From: Phellopilus nigrolimitatus
Taxonomy: Eukaryota; Basidiomycota; Agaricomycetes; Hymenochaetales; Hymenochaetaceae
NCBI GenBank assembly: GCA_021029095.1
Contig: JAJOHG010000045.1
Location: 62,001-126,000 of the forward strand
Direction: 5' to 3'
Length of the DNA: 64,000 bases
A program made the position numbers and the translations under genes. Shown in pieces: positions 11,790-22,420 of the stretch; within the stretch, counting starts at the first letter, position 1, and the number at the start of each line of letters is the position of its first letter. The notes beneath the pieces are model-generated. The model did no database searches, was not told the DNA's origin, and was given only the letters and a program-made list of their open reading frames with translations.

Positions 11790-11965
11790 TGGCACCGGAG
11801 GGGCGCGCCTGCGCGCGGGGCTGTACCTGCACCATCCTCCGGACAGCAGGGAGAGTATCATGGGCGAAGCCTAGAACCTGCGCAGGGCCAAAGAGCTGTG
11901 GGACACGGGCGTCCATGAGAGTCTACGATGCTTCGAGTCTTACTTCTGAGCCGCAGCAGGGAAAT
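11790..11965 (+). pseudogene. Argonaute 3'-end fragment 1
   Basis: This stretch aligns with the last about 45 codons of the Argonaute gene at 51777-54758, including the segments coding LYLHEIL, AQIMRRAKELWG and GVHENLRG. The frame is shifted and stops are present. It is followed by the same 3' flank as the full-length gene, so it is a duplicated fragment including untranslated DNA. Confidence 0.65.
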
Positions 11966-12300
11966 ATTTGAACAAGAATGTGGTTTGTTCTGTGTAAATT
12001 GAATCTTGATAACGTGTAGCGACGAGATCGTCTGTCGTTGTGTGCAATTAGGCTTAGTGAAGTAGAGTTTGGAGATTGAACGCGCAGCTCGTCCCGTTCT
12101 CCAACCTGTTCAGCCCTACGGTTGCGGCTACCAGTGATATCTGCGTGTTTATTCACTCTGTGGATGAACCTGAGGTGGGCTATACCGAGAAACCCCTCTT
12201 CTTGCTCAATAGGTTATCCAGCAAGTTCACGGCGTCCCGATTCTGTTTGTGAACGCGGTCTGTTAGGTAGTCGCCTACAGCGGAACGGCATCAACGGCAA
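11966..12300 (+). repeat. Argonaute 3'-flank module
   Basis: Positions 11990-12150 resemble the DNA just after the full-length Argonaute stop, with landmarks AGCGACGAGATCGTCTGTCG and TCCAACCTGTTCAGCCCTAC. This runs into CCAGTGATATCTGCGTGTTT and then into lyase copy P2. It is non-coding. Confidence 0.5.
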
Positions 12301-12329
12301 AGAGCACTCGGAGATTCTGTGCCCGGGAG

Positions 12330-12960
12330 CCGTCATCGGAGCGGACGAGTAATCGAAGTCGAGCATGCCCAGAATCGCACGGGGCTGGAGGCCATACACA
12401 AGAGTGGGCATCTTTAAGCTGCGTGCGCCCGCCAGACATGCTGATCGCGCCGACCGAGGCTTCGCTAGGAGGCGCAGCGCCAATGACCTTGCTCGGAGGA
12501 AACGAGTCAGGCGCTGACGGTGGGATAGAGTGTGCAGAACTCACAGCTGACTTGCACGCCGGCTTCACGCTCAGGGGACGATCTTGGTGATCTGAGTGTC
12601 CGGACTGTATACCTTGATGAACACGCCGAGAGACACGCCGAAAATATGCATCGCCTTAAGACCTTCCTGGTAGTTCGGACCGCGCTGCTATGGACGGCAA
12701 TGTGGCCGGCCTCGTACTCTTTCAAAGCGCGGATGATACGGTTGAAAGTTGAGGCAACATTTGTAAAGTTGGAAATACCAATAGCATTGATGAGGATCTT
12801 GCCATCAGGCTCGGGAAAACCGCGAGCGGAACTCGACTCTCTTCGCGGCCATGCCGAGATGGGCTCAGGATGGTTCTCGCCATCGAGCTGATCTCGAGAT
12901 AAGCGAAGTGGAGGTCGGCGTACACGTTCAAAACGGAGCTTTCCTGCAAATTGTCCAGCA
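12330..12960 (-). pseudogene. ATP-citrate lyase pseudogene P2 (internally deleted)
   Basis: On the minus strand the order is DLHFAYLEIS (about 12890-12930), then directly the fragment with LPTLQMLPQLSTVSSAL (shifted frame of the IANFTNVASTF segment, about 12740-12790), KEYEAGHIAVH (about 12690-12725), IPPSAPDSFPPSKVIGAAPP (about 12470-12530) and LVYGLQPRAILGMLDFDYSS (about 12350-12400). DNA between the first two blocks is missing. Several frames are used, so it is not functional. Confidence 0.72.
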
Positions 12961-13724
12961 AGTCCAACGACGTCCTCGAGGTCTGCCTACAGCGGAACGG
13001 GCACTCGGAGATGACGCGCCGTCGTCGGAGCGGAACATGGCGAAAAGAATCCGCGCACGTGTTCGCAATGATGACATCCCTGGACACCCTGAGCGTCGAG
13101 CTCCACAGCAGAAACCATCCTTCCAAATAATGTTCGCGCCCGCGCCTCCTCAATCCCAATCTCATTCTCAATGGCGTACTACGACTACTACCGCGGTGGG
13201 CCCAACTGGGCCACCGCCCAATGGCAGTCCATGGTCCCCCCGACCCCGTCCTTCCAGCCGCAGCCCTCCTGGGGCGGCCTCGACTTCTTCCGCGCCCGCT
13301 CCGGCCTCGCCGACACCGCGCTCTACAACAGCGCCTGGAGCAGGGTCCAGAGCGTGCAGGATGCCGCTGGAATCGGCCCCAGCCTCGTCGAGGCAAAGCG
13401 GCTCCACCGCCGCGCGTACGGCGGGCTCGTGCGTGCTGCTTTCGAACTTACTCTTTTCTTTCGTACACGCCACTGCGATGTATGCGCAGGGCGACATCCT
13501 CGCGATGGTCCCCGCTGACATCGGCGCAGCCGCCGCGTACGAGGTCTGGCGCAACTGGCGATACCACTACGGCATCCTCGCGCAGCCCCTCAGCGGCGAC
13601 GAGGAGCGCCAGCGCGAGGCCCTCATCGGGCTCGCCGTCGGCGAAGGTGTGTCCGTCCCTCTCTCGCCTCTTCGTTTTCCCCTTATTTATTTTTATTCAC
13701 ACATACCTTTGATACTCACGGCAG
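12870..13724 (+). pseudogene. inverted partial copy of the glycine-rich gene and its upstream DNA
   Basis: This segment is an inverted duplicate of about 33190-33965. It holds the first two exons of the glycine-rich gene: 13171-13428 starts MAYYDYYRGGPNWATAQW, and exon 2 (about 13489-13648) reads GDILAMVPADIGAAAAYE, with the intervening intron. The glycine-rich third exon is absent. Instead, the second intron runs into an Argonaute exon at about 13730. Exons 1 and 2 are open and nearly unchanged, so the duplication is fairly young, but the encoded protein would be truncated or chimeric. Confidence 0.7.
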
Positions 13725-15300
13725 TGTACAGAGTTTAATATTCGCATCCAACATGCGGATGACTTGCCCGTGGTCAATGTGGGAAACAAGATTAAGGATA
13801 CTTTTGTCCCCCGCCGAGCTCTGCAAGATCGAGCCGAGCCAGCCTTTCGCGGGCGTGCTGTCTGGGAGCGAGGCTGCGGGGATGACGAAGTTCTCGACCA
13901 ATCCGCCGTACGTTGATGCAAAAATGATCACAGAGCACGATCTTGAAGTATTTGGTTTGCGCTTGGGCGCGCCGCCCATACAGGGCGACGGGATCGAATT
14001 TTCCCTCGACATGGCGGTCGTCCAACACGCCTTCTCACCCCGCCCAAAGTTATGTACTTGTCGGGCTCTCTCACCGTCGCCAACGGATCCTGGAACACCC
14101 GCGATGTGCGCTTCCACCGGCCCGCGCAGCTCACTCGCGCCGCCATTCTCGTCCTTGCGGACGGCGGGCGCGAGGACTTCAGTGATTCCTCGGACCCGGC
14201 ACTGCGCGGCGTCGTGGCGCGGCTCCTGGCGACGTGCCGGGCGGGCGGGATGCAGGTCGACGACGCATTCCCGCCGCTGCTCTTCGTGCGGCTCCCGCAA
14301 ACGAACCCACGTGACCCACTGCGTAGCGCGGCGATTGATGCGATCGAGAATGAGATCAAGACGCTTCCTGGGCGCGCGAATATCGTGCTTGTTTTCGTAT
14401 CCAACAACGGGATCTACCCGGACCTGAAAAAGCTGTGTGACTCCAAGCTCGGGATCGCGACCGTCTGCATGCAGATGGCGAATTTTAGAAAAGAGAGAGG
14501 TCAGAATCAGTATCTTTCGAGGATTGCGCTCAAGGTCAACACGAAGCTTGGTGGGGTTAACCACCAGCTCGATGCGAGCTCCATGCGCTGGCTCAAAAAC
14601 ATGATGCTCGTCGGAATGGACTTGACGCGCCCTGGCGTTGGCTGCGTGATGGGGACGCCATCGATTGCCGCTGTCGTGGCGAGCTGTGATGAGGAGTTCA
14701 TGTATTATCCCGCAAGTCTTGACCTCCAAGGAATCGGAAAAGAGGCGAGCAATGTCTGTTTGATTTTTCATCACTATGTTCTGACAGTTTTATTAAAACA
14801 GATGATTGCCGGGGTCAAGTAAATGATGATCGAGCGCCTGAATGAATATTTGAAGCTCATGAAGTCCCTTCCCGAGCGGGTCGTTGTGTTCCGCGGCGGG
14901 GTCTCCGACGGCCAATTCAAACACATACTCACCCACGAGCTCCCGGAGATCAAAGCAGCGTTTCGTTCTTTCAAGGCCTACAGCCCCAAGCTCACCATCG
15001 TGATTTGCGGGAAGCGGCACCGTACGCGCTTCTATCCGACGAGGCCCGAGCAGGCGGATAAGACCTCGAACACGAAGGCCGGGACGCTCGTCGACCGGGG
15101 CGTCACTGCGGTGTCTAACTTCAATTTCTTCCTGCAGGCGCACGCGGGGCAGCAAGGCACGGTGCGCGCGACGCACTATACGGTGATATTCGATGAGAAC
15201 CGGCTCCTCGCGGACGACATCCAGCAGGGAGCGCACAACACGAGCTACCTGTGGGTGCCCGCGACGAAGAGCGTACGGCTGGTTTCACCGGCGTACGTCG
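13725..15300 (+). pseudogene. truncated Argonaute pseudogene (PAZ end to PIWI)
   Basis: This copy matches exons 3 and 4 of the full-length Argonaute (51777-54758). It begins at EFNIRIQHADDLPVVNVG, the start of exon 3, and ends at SVRLVSPAY, before the last about 55 residues. Disabling changes are one extra base in a C run near 13808, a compensating one-base loss near 14013, and an in-frame TAA at 14819-14821 where the full-length gene reads K-T-M-M. The PIWI segment keeps MDLTRPG (Asp present, about 14616-14636), which the full-length gene has lost, but shares RGGVSDGQF (Asp missing). The C-terminus is cut where the 7TM upstream module begins (about 15297). It keeps the unusual GC..AG intron position (about 14742-14801). 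Confidence 0.82.
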
Positions 15301-16064
15301 ACCTCGCAATGTATATCTGGCAGGACGACACTTTTTGAAGCTTAAGCTTAAACATCCGTATATACGTTAGCGGCATCAACTGGGTGGTCTTGTAAGTCCG
15401 GTCTTCCTGTTTCCTCGAGTCACGGCTAAAAATGCTCCTGTCTCGAAAACAAAATTGGATTGTGATGCACAGACACGAACGCCGCGTTTCTTCAATCGTA
15501 TCAGTGTCGATCACACTTCAGTACAAGGAGTATTCCGGCGTGGTTATTTGATGATGCGATGTGTCAATGTTTTCATATCCGGTAATCTCTCATCCTGAAC
15601 CTGTCTGAAACCGCCTTACATTTGTTTCGAATGGCACAACTGCGGAAGTGCGTATATACTTGTACTTCAAAATTCCTACACAACGATACTCGATTTGATC
15701 CTCTTGACTCCGGCTGTAATCACACATCGTTTCCCATTGAAAAGGCCTGTTGACTGCTGCTCTTTATAACACAAGCTAAATGATGAAGCTATGCGCAACA
15801 GTCTGATTTACAGTTCTCATTCGTTAGTGCGTGGATTTCGGGCGTTCTTGGACCGATTTCTAGGGTCGCCGACGTTCAACGTCCGCAGACTTTGGCATGC
15901 TGCATCACCTGAACTTGCGCAGTAAATGTGCCATCGACTCGTATCGGCCTATCTTACTTTACCGGCTTGCCGTTATAAGACGCCTACGAGGTTAGCCCAA
16001 TTCACGCCCCCGAACAGACCTTTCTAAGCTTTGTTGAAGATTTGACGACTGCAGACGTCTCACC
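15298..16064 (+). repeat. 7TM-unit upstream module, copy B (5' truncated)
   Basis: The sequence matches 8605-9377 from the stretch around CTGGCAGGACGACACTTTTTG onwards. It directly truncates the Argonaute pseudogene. No gene is seen. Confidence 0.6.
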
Positions 16065-17691
16065 ATGCTTTCAATACGCTCTGACGTCGAGCCTATTAAT
16101 CCAAGCAAAGTGCCATTAATCATCACGACGATAGATACTTGGTCGTACGCTGAAGTGGCTATGTTGACTCTCTTGGTCTATGACACGAGTAAGTCTCATG
16201 TCTTGGCCATATACGAATTCCGATGACATATCAGTCATTCAGTCATCACAATGGACAAGGAGGTAAGCAAATCTTGGCATTCTTATCTCAATGTCTAGAC
16301 TGATTACAATATCTATAAGATAAAATACTTCTGGGTACGCTACTTTTGTAACACTTTCACCCGGCATAACATATTTATTTATGAGGCATAAAGAGCTCTC
16401 CTTGCAAATTCGTCAGCTTGATTTACTTTGTGGTACATAAGGCTTTAAGGCTTATCATAGGGGAAGCTGATCAACTCCATTATTGAATGGTCGTAGAATC
16501 GCTTCGTTGGGATCCTTGGAGCCATTTCTGGCATAGCATGTAAGCCGTACTCAAACCTATAACAGGAGTGGGTTAAAAACAAGAATGTCCACTGATATTG
16601 TCTCTTATACTCAGATGTTACTCTTCATGCAAATGAAACACTGCAAGTAAACTCTCATCATTGCATTATAATTCACTGAAACTAACTCTAAAATGTGAAC
16701 TCATTTATAGGTGTAAGTGCCTAGATCCTATGTTTGGTCTCTGCTGATGATATTGAAAAGGCCTTGGCTTAATTTCGGTTCTAAATCTGTCATGTGAGTT
16801 ATCAATTATTTCAAAAAACATCATTTTACTCATTCAAGGTAAGATTGGATGACTATCCTTTTAATTGACTGTAGTAACATTTACTTGCCTACAATTCATA
16901 TGCCACTCATTGATTATTGCAGACATTCTTCTGATCCGGGTCCTGGCACTCTACGACCAGGGTGAGGCACTCCTGGTACCACTCAAGCACTGCTGATGTT
17001 TACAATCCAACAGAAAAGAACCTCTCTGCATGCCTGAAGACTATACTTGGTCTGGAAGTAACTTTTGTGCTGGGTGATGTGATACACAGTGTCATATATC
17101 AAGAGAGTAAGCAAAACTGTTTATTGTGGAGTGTACAGTTCACTAAATATTTATTACAGTTTCTGTAGGGAGACTTGCAGAAGGGGTAACAGTATGTTTG
17201 GTAAATGGAAACCCAAAAATTTGGGGTGCATTATTTTGGTCAGAACTGGCATCCTTAGGCAAAGACTTGGACTGATTTAAAACAGGGCTGTTCCAATGCT
17301 GTATGCAACCCTTTTAATGGTTCTAGCTCTCTACAAGGCTGCACAACACTGGAGGGAGTTGGCTGGTTTCAGTCAGTTTAACCTCCTTGCAGTGCTCATC
17401 CAAGATCAGGCCATCTATTTTATTTTGTATGCTTCCTCAATGTACAACAGTGGTATATGAGCTGACTTGTCTGACAGGGTCATATTCTGCAGTGTCATGG
17501 GGATAGTAGCAGACCAGCTGTTCATCCCAAATACTCTCCTGGCTTACCACCTGTCTGCTTTGGGAAACCCCAGCCTTCTCAGTGTCCTTGGGAGTCACCT
17601 GTTGGTTCATTTGAAGGAAGCTGGTGAGAGGAGAGCTAATGGAGGGACCAGCTACAGGATGACAACCATGAGTAGTATGCAGTTCTCCTGA
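16065..17691 (+). CDS. DUF6533-type 7TM gene, copy 3
   Basis: Exon 1 begins MLSIRSDVEPINPSKVP and ends LLVYDT before GTAAGT. It continues with ITMDKE, IKYFW and small exons as in copy 2. Later pieces are ILLIRVLALYDQ (about 16930-16965, followed by GTGAGG), KNLSACLKTILGLEVTFVLG (about 17015-17075), MLYATLLMVLALYKAAQHW (about 17295-17350) and a long last exon (17467-17691) ending SSMQFS. Predicted integral-membrane protein of unknown function. A clear stop was not found in the exons traced, but the small middle exons could not all be joined with certainty. Confidence 0.58.
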
Positions 17692-19080
17692 AATTGTGAA
17701 GGGAATCGCAAGATGATTGCATATATTTTGGTCTTTCTTTAATTATGTCTGAGACTGATGAATCATTCAGCAGTCGTGTAGGACATCGATATACTTCTAC
17801 ACTCCTGTCCTATGCTTTATTTACTCCTACCTCTTCTTAGAAATGTCCTGCAGCGTCGAGTCTCTGCTGTGCAAAGAAATATTAATTTGTTTTGCACGTA
17901 CACGAGATCACTGTTCCCGTTCTGTTTAGGTTGGTCAGAGTTTGTGATTGCATGCAAACATTCGTACAGCTCAAAATGAGATAACACAATACAGTGAGAA
18001 GACGCAATGATCGCTCAGCCGCCTTGCACTCCGTTGTACATATATACTTGAGTAGCGTGTCTGGCGCGACATGCATAGCTCGTTAACGTAAGAGGGTGAA
18101 GGGAAAGAGCGAAGGGCATCCCGAATTGCATGTATCTCCACGCGCTCGGTATCCGTACGCCAGGACTAACGAAGCCCCGGACACGGGTCCGCACGCCTCA
18201 CCTGCCCGAGGATGACGAGGGAGCACAGCGGTTCCCACACGGCGTTGACGCGCTTCGTTCTGAGTGCCCTTCTGAAGTATGGCTGTGCGTGCTTCGTGCT
18301 GTCTAACCATAAGAGTTTATGCGTGCAATGTGTCCACATTGCGCGCGTACTGACAAGTCGCCGAGAGCACGGGACAACGCGTCGCGTCACCGCTAGCCCC
18401 TCGCTATGCGTTGCGCCTTCGCGTCGTAACACTTGGTGTCTTGAGAGACGAGCATGCAGGTCGACGGGCTCGCTGATCTCGGGCGCTCCTCCCCCTGCGG
18501 ACTTGCGTGCCACAGGGCCAGAACGACAAGATAAAAAGGGTATTCCGAAGTGCACCATTGCCGCCAATACGTGTGCAAATTCTACGGACGGCGAACGAGC
18601 GCCTGCCAGAATCGCAGAAGGGCACGGTTGAGGAGATATCGTTTCGCGCTCGAAACGTGAACTTGTAGAGCGTGGAAATTTGAGGCGCTGCGCGTGTCCG
18701 TGCAGTAAATCTTTAGTACGGTTACGCATTCGCGAATGACTTGTACGGATGAGACGCAACCGTATTCTGTTGTCGAGGGATTGTTGAGATGTACGGCTTA
18801 TGTGGCAAGATCTATTGGTTGCATTTGGTGTAGTTGGAGTTCAAACAGTTTCCTATACAGCATGTATGTGTGCTCGAGTGTCCGGAGCGCGTTTACTCCG
18901 GGTTATACAATATGCTTGGAAACTTTCTCGTTGTCTTCGCCAGCGCAACGGAGACGAGAAATCCGATAGGAATGATATCGGCTGCTTAGCAGGCGAATGC
19001 ATGTTGTTGATGTGTTGAAGAACGAAGGAATGAGCACGGGATTGAGAGATAAGCGGACGCTGAACGCAGATTGATCGCAC
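17692..19080 (+). repeat. 7TM 3' flank plus module M, copy 2
   Basis: The 7TM downstream DNA runs to about 18060. Then comes a segment shared (inverted) with 34120-34550, with GATCGCTCAGCCGCCTTGCA and GGGACAACGCGTCGCGTCAC, and module M (18360-18760) with TGCACCATTGCCGCC. DNA leading to an Argonaute fragment follows. Open frames on both strands are shifted and unrecognised. Confidence 0.5.
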
Positions 19081-19085
19081 CGGTG

Positions 19086-19255
19086 TGCGCGGCAGAGCGC
19101 GGGGCTGCACCTGCACAGGATCCTCCCCCCTCTTCTGGGCAGCAGGGAGAGCGCCATGGGCGAAGCGTAGATCCTGCACAGGGCGAAAGAGCTGTGGAAC
19201 ATGGGCGTGCATGAGCGACTGCGAGGCTCTATGCCTTGTGAGCCGCAGCAGGCGG
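19086..19255 (+). pseudogene. Argonaute 3'-end fragment 2
   Basis: Matches the last about 45 codons of the full-length Argonaute. Nucleotides for LHEILPPP, RRAKELW and GVHE are visible with shifts, including GGGCGAAAGAGCTGTGG. The fragment sits in the same context as fragments 1 and 3. Confidence 0.65.
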
Positions 19256-19640
19256 AGAGACAGGGAGAATTTGAACAAGAATGTGAACAAGTGTGTTTTT
19301 CTGTGTAAAATGAGTTTTGATAGCATGTAGCGACGAGACCGTCTGTCGTTGTGTACAATTAGGTTTAGTGAAACAGATTTTTGAGATTGAACGCAGCTCG
19401 TCCCGTTCTCCAACCTGTTCCAACACTACGGTCGGGCTGGTTAAGCTCATTTGAGTTGACTTAGTCCTACACTTCCTCTCCCTATGGACTCCTTTGTGTG
19501 CTCGGACTTCGAAGGCGACCAGTGATATCAGCGTGGCTATTCACTCTATGCCGAGAAAGCCTTCGTCTTGCTCAATAAGTTATCCAGTGAATCCACGACG
19601 TCCTCATTCCGCTCTCTTGCTTACGTTTATGAACGAGCGG
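19256..19640 (+). repeat. Argonaute 3'-flank module, second copy
   Basis: Contains CTGTCGTTGTGTACAATTAG, TCCCGTTCTCCAACCTGTTC and AAGCTCATTTGAGT, as at 11990-12150 and 51460-51720. It is non-coding and leads into lyase copy P3. Confidence 0.5.
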
Positions 19641-20299
19641 AGAAGCCCAAGAGGAACGGCATCAGGCGCAAAGGGCACTCGCCACTTGATCAGTTTGTCT
19701 CGACGGGACTCCAGAACGCAGGACGCGTGCACGCTGCAGCGGCGGCCCGCGCATCTGCGCGGTGCCAGATCCGCCGCTGTCTCTGGCCTCGCGCCGTGCA
19801 GGCTACGAGCAAAAGCCAGCATTTGGCGCACGTCGTGGATGCTCTGATCCTCTGAAACGAAACAGCCACGCGATTCTCAGGGGGGCAGGGCCTGGGCTAA
19901 GAAAGAGAGACGGCCCGACTCGTACGTTGGAGAACGCCAGAGGTGTTAGGAGTTGCTGGTGCTAGTATAGCCCGCTCGTAGAAGCCTTGAGGCCGAGAGA
20001 GCGCAGGGGCTAGGGCCCAGATAGCGGAATGCGAGCGGACGAACCATCTGAGGAGACGCCGTGGTTTCGAATTGCCAGCATCGACGTGTGCCGTAGGGGC
20101 GCGTGACGTTTTTGCGCGCTCGCCCCTGCAGCGCGGCGTCCTCTTCCAGCCTGCGCTTTGTCGCTGCTGGACGGACGGACAGAATCGCAGCACGAGCTCG
20201 CGCGCGCGTTTCGGCGTGATTACTGTAGCCGACTATGAGGTGCACCGGGGGGTGGCGTGGAGCGAGATGGGCGAAGCGCGCAGCTAGCGCTGCCTTGAT
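19641..20299 (-). repeat. unidentified tail shared by lyase copies
   Basis: Minus-strand frames read SNHAETRARARAAILS and FRYLGPSPCALS. Related DNA follows the lyase end in P1 (1520-2150) and P4 (40030-40490). It does not match the normal C-terminus of ATP-citrate lyase and I do not recognise it. Frames are broken. Confidence 0.45.
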
Positions 20300-20930
20300 A
20301 ACGCCGTGCGAGGGAAAAGGCGGACTCAAAGCAGGTCGACAATAAGTGTGCCCTTCTTTGCCGTGGTGAATTTCTCGACTGCGAGCACGTAGTTGAGCAG
20401 TTAAAGGCTTGGAAATGCTTCAATACATACTGCCTCTTCATGAGCCCAACACGGAGATCAAGATATTCTCGCTGTCGATCTTGTGCCCGATACCACTAAC
20501 TGTAGATACCTCTTGGTAACAATAAACAAAGAAGGCGGATATATACGCACTGAGCCTGTTCGCCTTGCGCGATTCGTCGACGAGCTCACGTGGGATGAGG
20601 CTGGTGTTGCGCGCATTTGAGAGCATAGAGGCGGCCTCGTTGAAAACCTCACTAGACATCTAAGCCCAAACGCGGCCCTCCAGGTTGAGGATAGTCAACG
20701 TGATGGAAGCGCCAGTCGAGACTTTGGTCTTGAGTCGGGGCGGTCACACTCACTTCGCGGCCATGTCGAGGAAGTGAACGACGGACTCGGCACGGTTCTC
20801 GCCATCAAGGAAGATGAGCGCGGGTTGATCTCTAGACAAGCGAAGTGGAGGTCGGCGTATACGGCGTCGGTGAGGACGCGACAGCACGTAGAAAGTTGGC
20901 CGCAAAACAGAAGGGTAACTGGAGCGATCA
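20300..20930 (-). pseudogene. ATP-citrate lyase pseudogene P3 (internally deleted)
   Basis: On the minus strand it begins with VYADLHFACLEINPR (about 20820-20860), then a shifted FLDMAAK segment (about 20755-20770) and LTILNLEGRVWA (about 20665-20700). It then jumps directly to VFNEAASMLSNARNTSLIPR (about 20590-20645), the GIGHKI-like region and LKHFQAF (about 20405-20425). About half of the gene between the N-terminal and C-terminal parts is missing, with the same junction as P5. Not functional. Confidence 0.75.
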
Positions 20931-21383
20931 CAATAGAATGATAATTACATAACAGGTACGATTACGGTATATTTGTAACTTCCTACCAAATTTAGATAGA
21001 ACTACAATTTAATTGTAACAGGTTAGCCAACACGTCAAAACAGAGTTTTCCGACAAATTATCAGCAAGCGGCCGCCGCGCGCCCCGGCACTTCCGCGAGT
21101 GCGACGACGTACACGCCCGTGAGCAGGAATGCCGAGCTGACCGCTGTTCGCACTCGGTGGGAAAATCGCCCCCCCCCCCCCCCTCTTCTCAGCTCCCCAT
21201 TCCCCGTGCCACCGGACGCGCAGGAGGTCGTCCTGTCTCAAAAACAAAATTGGAATGCGATGCACAGATATGAACACCCTGTGCCAATCACGCTTCAGGG
21301 TCTTAATATACGGACGAACCGGATCCTGGCATGGTTGTTTGATGGTGCGATGTGCTATTTCTTCATTTCCGGTAATCTCCCAT
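20931..21383 (+). repeat. 7TM-unit upstream module, copy C, left part
   Basis: Contains TTGTAACTTCCTACCAAATT (about 20970), AACAAAATTGGAATGCGATG (about 21243) and CCGGTAATCTCCCATCCTGA just before the 7.1-kb element. The module resumes at 28515. Around 21060-21220 is an unrelated GC-rich insert with a run of about 15 C. No gene is seen. Confidence 0.6.
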
Positions 21384-21390
21384 CCTGAAC
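21384..21390. repeat. target-site duplication CCTGAAC (left)
   Basis: CCTGAAC precedes the left end and is repeated at 28508-28514 after the right end. Uninterrupted relatives at about 8902 and 15589 read CATCCTGAACCTG with a single copy. Confidence 0.8.
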
Positions 21391-22420
21391 CACTTCAGGC
21401 ACCCCCCTACAGAGGGCCTATTAGGTATAACTCTCCCCAAGAGGGTTTGGCCTATTAGGTCCCCTTTTTCAGTGGCATTCCCAAGGGGTGTGGGTTTTCC
21501 CAGAGGTCTGGATTTTCCCAATTTCGGGAATTCCCCAGACTGATCTCAGGGTCTCTGGGAAAACCCAACCATGGGTAATCCCATAGCTTGTCACTGGCTG
21601 TCAGGGGGTCCTGGTTCGGGAATTCCCCAATAAATATTTTTAATTATAGCAGTTTTTTCTTTGCTGCATAGCATACATATACTGGATTCTACAGTACTAA
21701 TTAGAGCCCAAACCACACTTTGAACTGGTCTGGGCCACCAGGGGTTTAGTACAAACTGGGTCAGAGGCAGGTCAATTCAGGGGCCAGGACATAATTCCTC
21801 TGACAAAATACAGGGAGTTAAGCCACAATGTATATATGGGCTTCCTTTTACTGTGCATGTCAATATGCCATATCACAGGGATAATTTCTCTTTCTAAAAC
21901 TCCTATGGTAAAGTTGCAGTCATATTGCACAGGCTCATTTTAGAACAATATAAAAGAAAACATGTTGGATTGCACAACTTATATCCTAAGATACAGATAA
22001 CATTATCCTGACTGTACAGCACTATACAGTTTTACTGTGTGGTTATATGTAGTTATATGAGGTATTTACAAGCTTGGGAACTCCCAGCTTGGGAATTCCC
22101 AAGATAGGGATTTTTCAGTTGTGTTATTCCAAAGCTTGGGATCTTCCAGCATGGGTATTCCCAAGACTGGGAACTCCCAGCATGGGTATTCCCAAGCTTG
22201 GGAACTCCCAAGTATGGGAACTCCCAGCATGGGTATTCCCAAGCTTGGGAACTCCCAAGTATGGGAACTCCCAGCATGGGTATTCCCAACTTTGGGAGAT
22301 CCCAGCTTGGGGAATCCCAAAAATAGGACATCCCAGCCAGTCAAAATATATTTAAGACAAACTGGAAATGCTAGCAAAACTCAAGCCTTTCACAACTTAG
22401 AATATTATAATAAGACAAAT
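21391..22420 (+). repeat. left terminal inverted repeat
   Basis: Inverse of 27475-28507. The outer part is essentially identical. The inner 80-100 bp, around CCTTTCACAACTTAGAATAT, has diverged. Contains a minisatellite at 22074-22335. Confidence 0.9.
22074..22335 (+). repeat. minisatellite of near-palindromic units (left arm)
   Basis: Repeats built on AAGCTTGGGAACTCCC and AGCATGGGTATTCCC recur about every 25-47 bp. Each contains inverted TGGGA/TCCCA motifs. Six overlapping reading frames across it are all products of the repeat. Confidence 0.9.

Noticed and set aside
12851..13738. 295-codon plus frame covering the junction of lyase P2 and the glycine-rich copy
   Set aside because: It runs through antisense lyase DNA, upstream DNA and introns in one frame. 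The real coding signal is the exon start at 13171 in a different frame.
21160..21190. Run of about 15 C as a possible telomere or G-quadruplex feature
   Set aside because: A single homopolymer run without repeat units; more likely replication slippage or sequencing noise.
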